Below, piece after piece: positions 6,823 to 9,489 of a stretch of 9,489 bases of DNA (its first letter is position 1; every line of letters begins with the position of its first letter). The notes under the pieces were generated by a model. The model was not told the DNA's origin and ran no database searches. It was given only the letters and a program-made list of their open reading frames with translations. Made by a program: the position numbers and the translations under genes. The stretch covers positions 1 to 9,489 of the forward strand of contig JAADGZ010000175.1 of assembly GCA_013152045.1 (NCBI GenBank). The letters are read 5' to 3'. This DNA is from Gammaproteobacteria bacterium. GTDB lineage: Bacteria > Pseudomonadota > Gammaproteobacteria > UBA6429 > Thiohalophilaceae.

Positions 6823-6987
6823 AAAAGTATCGGGGAATTAGTTGCCAGTAGCCAGGTGAACAGTTGTGCTTTCACGGTTATTTTCAATTGTTTTCATTAA
6901 ACGTGAATATACCTTAAAATGCTAATAACATTTAAATTTAAAGATGCTTTTCCTCGTTCTTAAACATAACTATGAAAAAATACAACT
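6823..6987. promoter_or_regulatory. Divergent mtaD-mtnA control region
   Basis: This 165 bp AT-rich spacer must carry promoters for both salvage genes. A 6 bp inverted repeat, TTCACG (6871-6876) and CGTGAA (6902-6907), has centres 31 bp apart, about three helical turns, which could be paired half-sites. TTGTTT (6888-6893) and TATACC (6908-6913) are only 14 bp apart, so the promoter call is weak. A short palindromic ATTTAAATTTAAA lies near 6930-6942. I see no SAM riboswitch or MetJ box. Confidence 0.35.
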
Positions 6988-8031
6988 ATGAATAAAATGG
7001 ATACAGTTCGCCCCATTCGTTGGCATGAAGATAGCCTTAAATTGCTGGATCAACGTTTGTTGCCTGCCGAGTCGAGCGAAATCAGTTACGACAAGGTAAC
7101 GATGGTGGCCGATGCGATTCGTGACATGGTGGTGCGTGGCGCACCGGCTATTGGTATTACTGCCGCCTTTGGCGTGGTGCTTGCCGCGCGTCAGCGCTAT
7201 GCTGAAAATCCGACTGGCTGGCGAGAGAGTATCCGCGAGGATCTGACTCAGCTGGCGGCCGCCCGGCCTACCGCTATCAATTTATTCTGGGCGATTGAAC
7301 GCATGCAGGGCTGCTTTGATGGGATCGATGGCGATCCGGTTGAGCGTCTGTTAACGGAAGCTCAAAATATTCACCAAGAGGATATTGCCGCCAATATGCG
7401 TATGGGTGAGCTGGGTGCCGATCTTATCGGTGCAGGCAGTAATATATTGACCCATTGTAATGCCGGCGCACTGGCGACCGGCGGTTATGGCACTGCATTA
7501 GGCGTGATTCGCAGCGCAGTGGCGGCGGGCAAGGTCGAGCAGGTATTTGCCGATGAGACCCGTCCTTGGTTGCAGGGCGCACGCCTGACCGCCTGGGAAC
7601 TGTTGCAGGATGGTATTCCAGTAACTCTGATTGCCGAGGGTGCGGCTTCCTGGTTGATGCAGCAGGGCAAGGTGCAATGGATCGTGGTCGGCTCGGATAG
7701 GATTGCCGCCAATGGCGATGTCGCGAACAAGATTGGTACCTACCAATTGGCCGTTTCGGCCCGTTATCACGGGGTAAAGTTCATGGTTGCCGCGCCCACC
7801 TCCACCGTCGACATGAATGTCGCGGACGGTGCGGCTATTCCCATCGAAACCCGCAATGCTGATGAGCTGCTCAAATGCGGCGATAAAAACGTGGCCGCCG
7901 CCGGTGCCAGCGCCTGGAATCCGGTCTTCGACGTGACCCCGGCAGCACTGGTAGACGCCATCGTGACCGAGCGGGGCGTGGTAGAGAAACCCGATGCGAA
8001 AAAAATTCTGGCCATGATGAAAAATGCCTGA
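6988..8031 (+). CDS. mtnA: Methylthioribose-1-phosphate isomerase, MtnA
   Basis: Converts 5-methylthioribose-1-phosphate to 5-methylthioribulose-1-phosphate in the methionine salvage pathway. The protein has 347 residues, the normal length, and belongs to the aIF-2B-like isomerase family. Diagnostic motifs are RGAPAIG (50-56), HCNAGALAT with catalytic Cys157 (156-164), [14 protein letters not shown] (188-201) and [18 protein letters not shown] with catalytic Asp237 (235-252). Cys157 and Asp237 correspond to Cys160 and Asp240 of the Bacillus enzyme. Translation can start at 6988 or at Met4 (6997). Neither has a visible Shine-Dalgarno, and the region is very A-rich. A 7-codon frame (6972-6995) ends across the first start codon. 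It is divergent from mtaD, whose product feeds the same pathway, and upstream of gyrA, as in Pseudomonas. Confidence 0.96.
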   Translation: MNKMDTVRPIRWHEDSLKLLDQRLLPAESSEISYDKVTMVADAIRDMVVRGAPAIGITAAFGVVLAARQRYAENPTGWRESIREDLTQLAAARPTAINLFWAIERMQGCFDGIDGDPVERLLTEAQNIHQEDIAANMRMGELGADLIGAGSNILTHCNAGALATGGYGTALGVIRSAVAAGKVEQVFADETRPWLQGARLTAWELLQDGIPVTLIAEGAASWLMQQGKVQWIVVGSDRIAANGDVANKIGTYQLAVSARYHGVKFMVAAPTSTVDMNVADGAAIPIETRNADELLKCGDKNVAAAGASAWNPVFDVTPAALVDAIVTERGVVEKPDAKKILAMMKNA

Positions 8032-8058
8032 TTGATTGCCCTGACTCCCTGTTTAAAA

Positions 8059-8082
8059 CGCCGTAAACGCGTTCTCACGGCG
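8059..8082 (+). terminator. Possible weak terminator or hairpin after mtnA
   Basis: The perfect 6 bp inverted repeat CGCCGT (8059-8064) and ACGGCG (8077-8082) encloses a 12 nt loop. The bases after it (GATCTCTTT) lack a proper T-run, so termination would be inefficient. It lies 27 bp after the mtnA stop codon and about 100 bp before gyrA. Confidence 0.35.
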
Positions 8083-8119
8083 GATCTCTTTAATGCAGTA
8101 GGTGGTGGTGCTGTGTTAG

Positions 8120-8184
8120 TATAGTTCCTTTAATCCGCTCAAAAGTGGATCACAATAACAAGCAGCGCGCACATTTAGGAACCT
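8120..8184 (+). promoter_or_regulatory. Candidate gyrA promoter -10 and ribosome binding site
   Basis: A TATAGT box at 8120-8125 could be a -10 element for gyrA, with no recognisable -35 at the right distance (AGTAGG at 17 bp). The ribosome binding site AGGA at 8177-8180 lies 4 nt before the ATG at 8185. Supercoiling control of gyrA is known in other bacteria but cannot be judged from this sequence. Confidence 0.35.

Positions 8185-9489
<1,305 letters not shown>

Noticed and set aside
6823..6987. SAM riboswitch or MetJ operator upstream of the salvage genes
   Set aside because: No AGACGTCT-like boxes and no riboswitch-type multi-helix core can be seen in the 165 bp.

Overview
This 9.5 kb window looks like a chromosomal stretch of a gammaproteobacterium of moderate GC content. 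The proteins read as gammaproteobacterial: UbiG, a Vibrio/Pseudomonas-type second EF-G (EF-G2), MtaD, MtnA and GyrA. The order gyrA-mtnA, then divergent mtaD and a same-strand ubiG, matches the arrangement I recall from Pseudomonas aeruginosa (PA3168-PA3171). No phage, transposase, CRISPR, tRNA or rRNA gene is visible.

Layout from left to right. Positions 1-87 hold one copy of a long imperfect inverted repeat, cut by the window edge. ubiG (minus, 109-813) makes ubiquinone methyltransferase. A 271 bp divergent spacer leads to an HPP-family membrane protein (plus, 1085-2041) followed by a hairpin terminator. A promoter whose -10 and discriminator look like E. coli rrnB P1 precedes a leader of about 110 nt and a stand-alone fusA2 (plus, 2323-4401), which ends at a strong terminator. 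Converging on it are two overlapping minus-strand genes: a 68-residue membrane protein (5188-5394, DUF6356-like) and a very short adenylate-forming-enzyme homologue (4476-5195). A second copy of the repeat (5413-5506) separates them from mtaD (minus, 5512-6822). mtnA (plus, 6988-8031) diverges from mtaD, and gyrA (plus, from 8185) runs off the right edge.

How the genes fit together. MtaD and MtnA are two steps of methylthioadenosine salvage: deamination to methylthioinosine, then, after a phosphorylase encoded elsewhere, isomerisation of methylthioribose-1-phosphate. ubiG and gyrA are housekeeping neighbours. The block between ubiG and mtaD (HPP, fusA2, mini-adenylation protein, small membrane protein) looks like an insertion of about 4.6 kb into an otherwise Pseudomonas-like order.

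The least explained items are the compact adenylation-domain protein with its overlapping membrane partner, and the repeat family, whose two copies carry a compensatory base-pair change. I see no clear new defence or mobile system.
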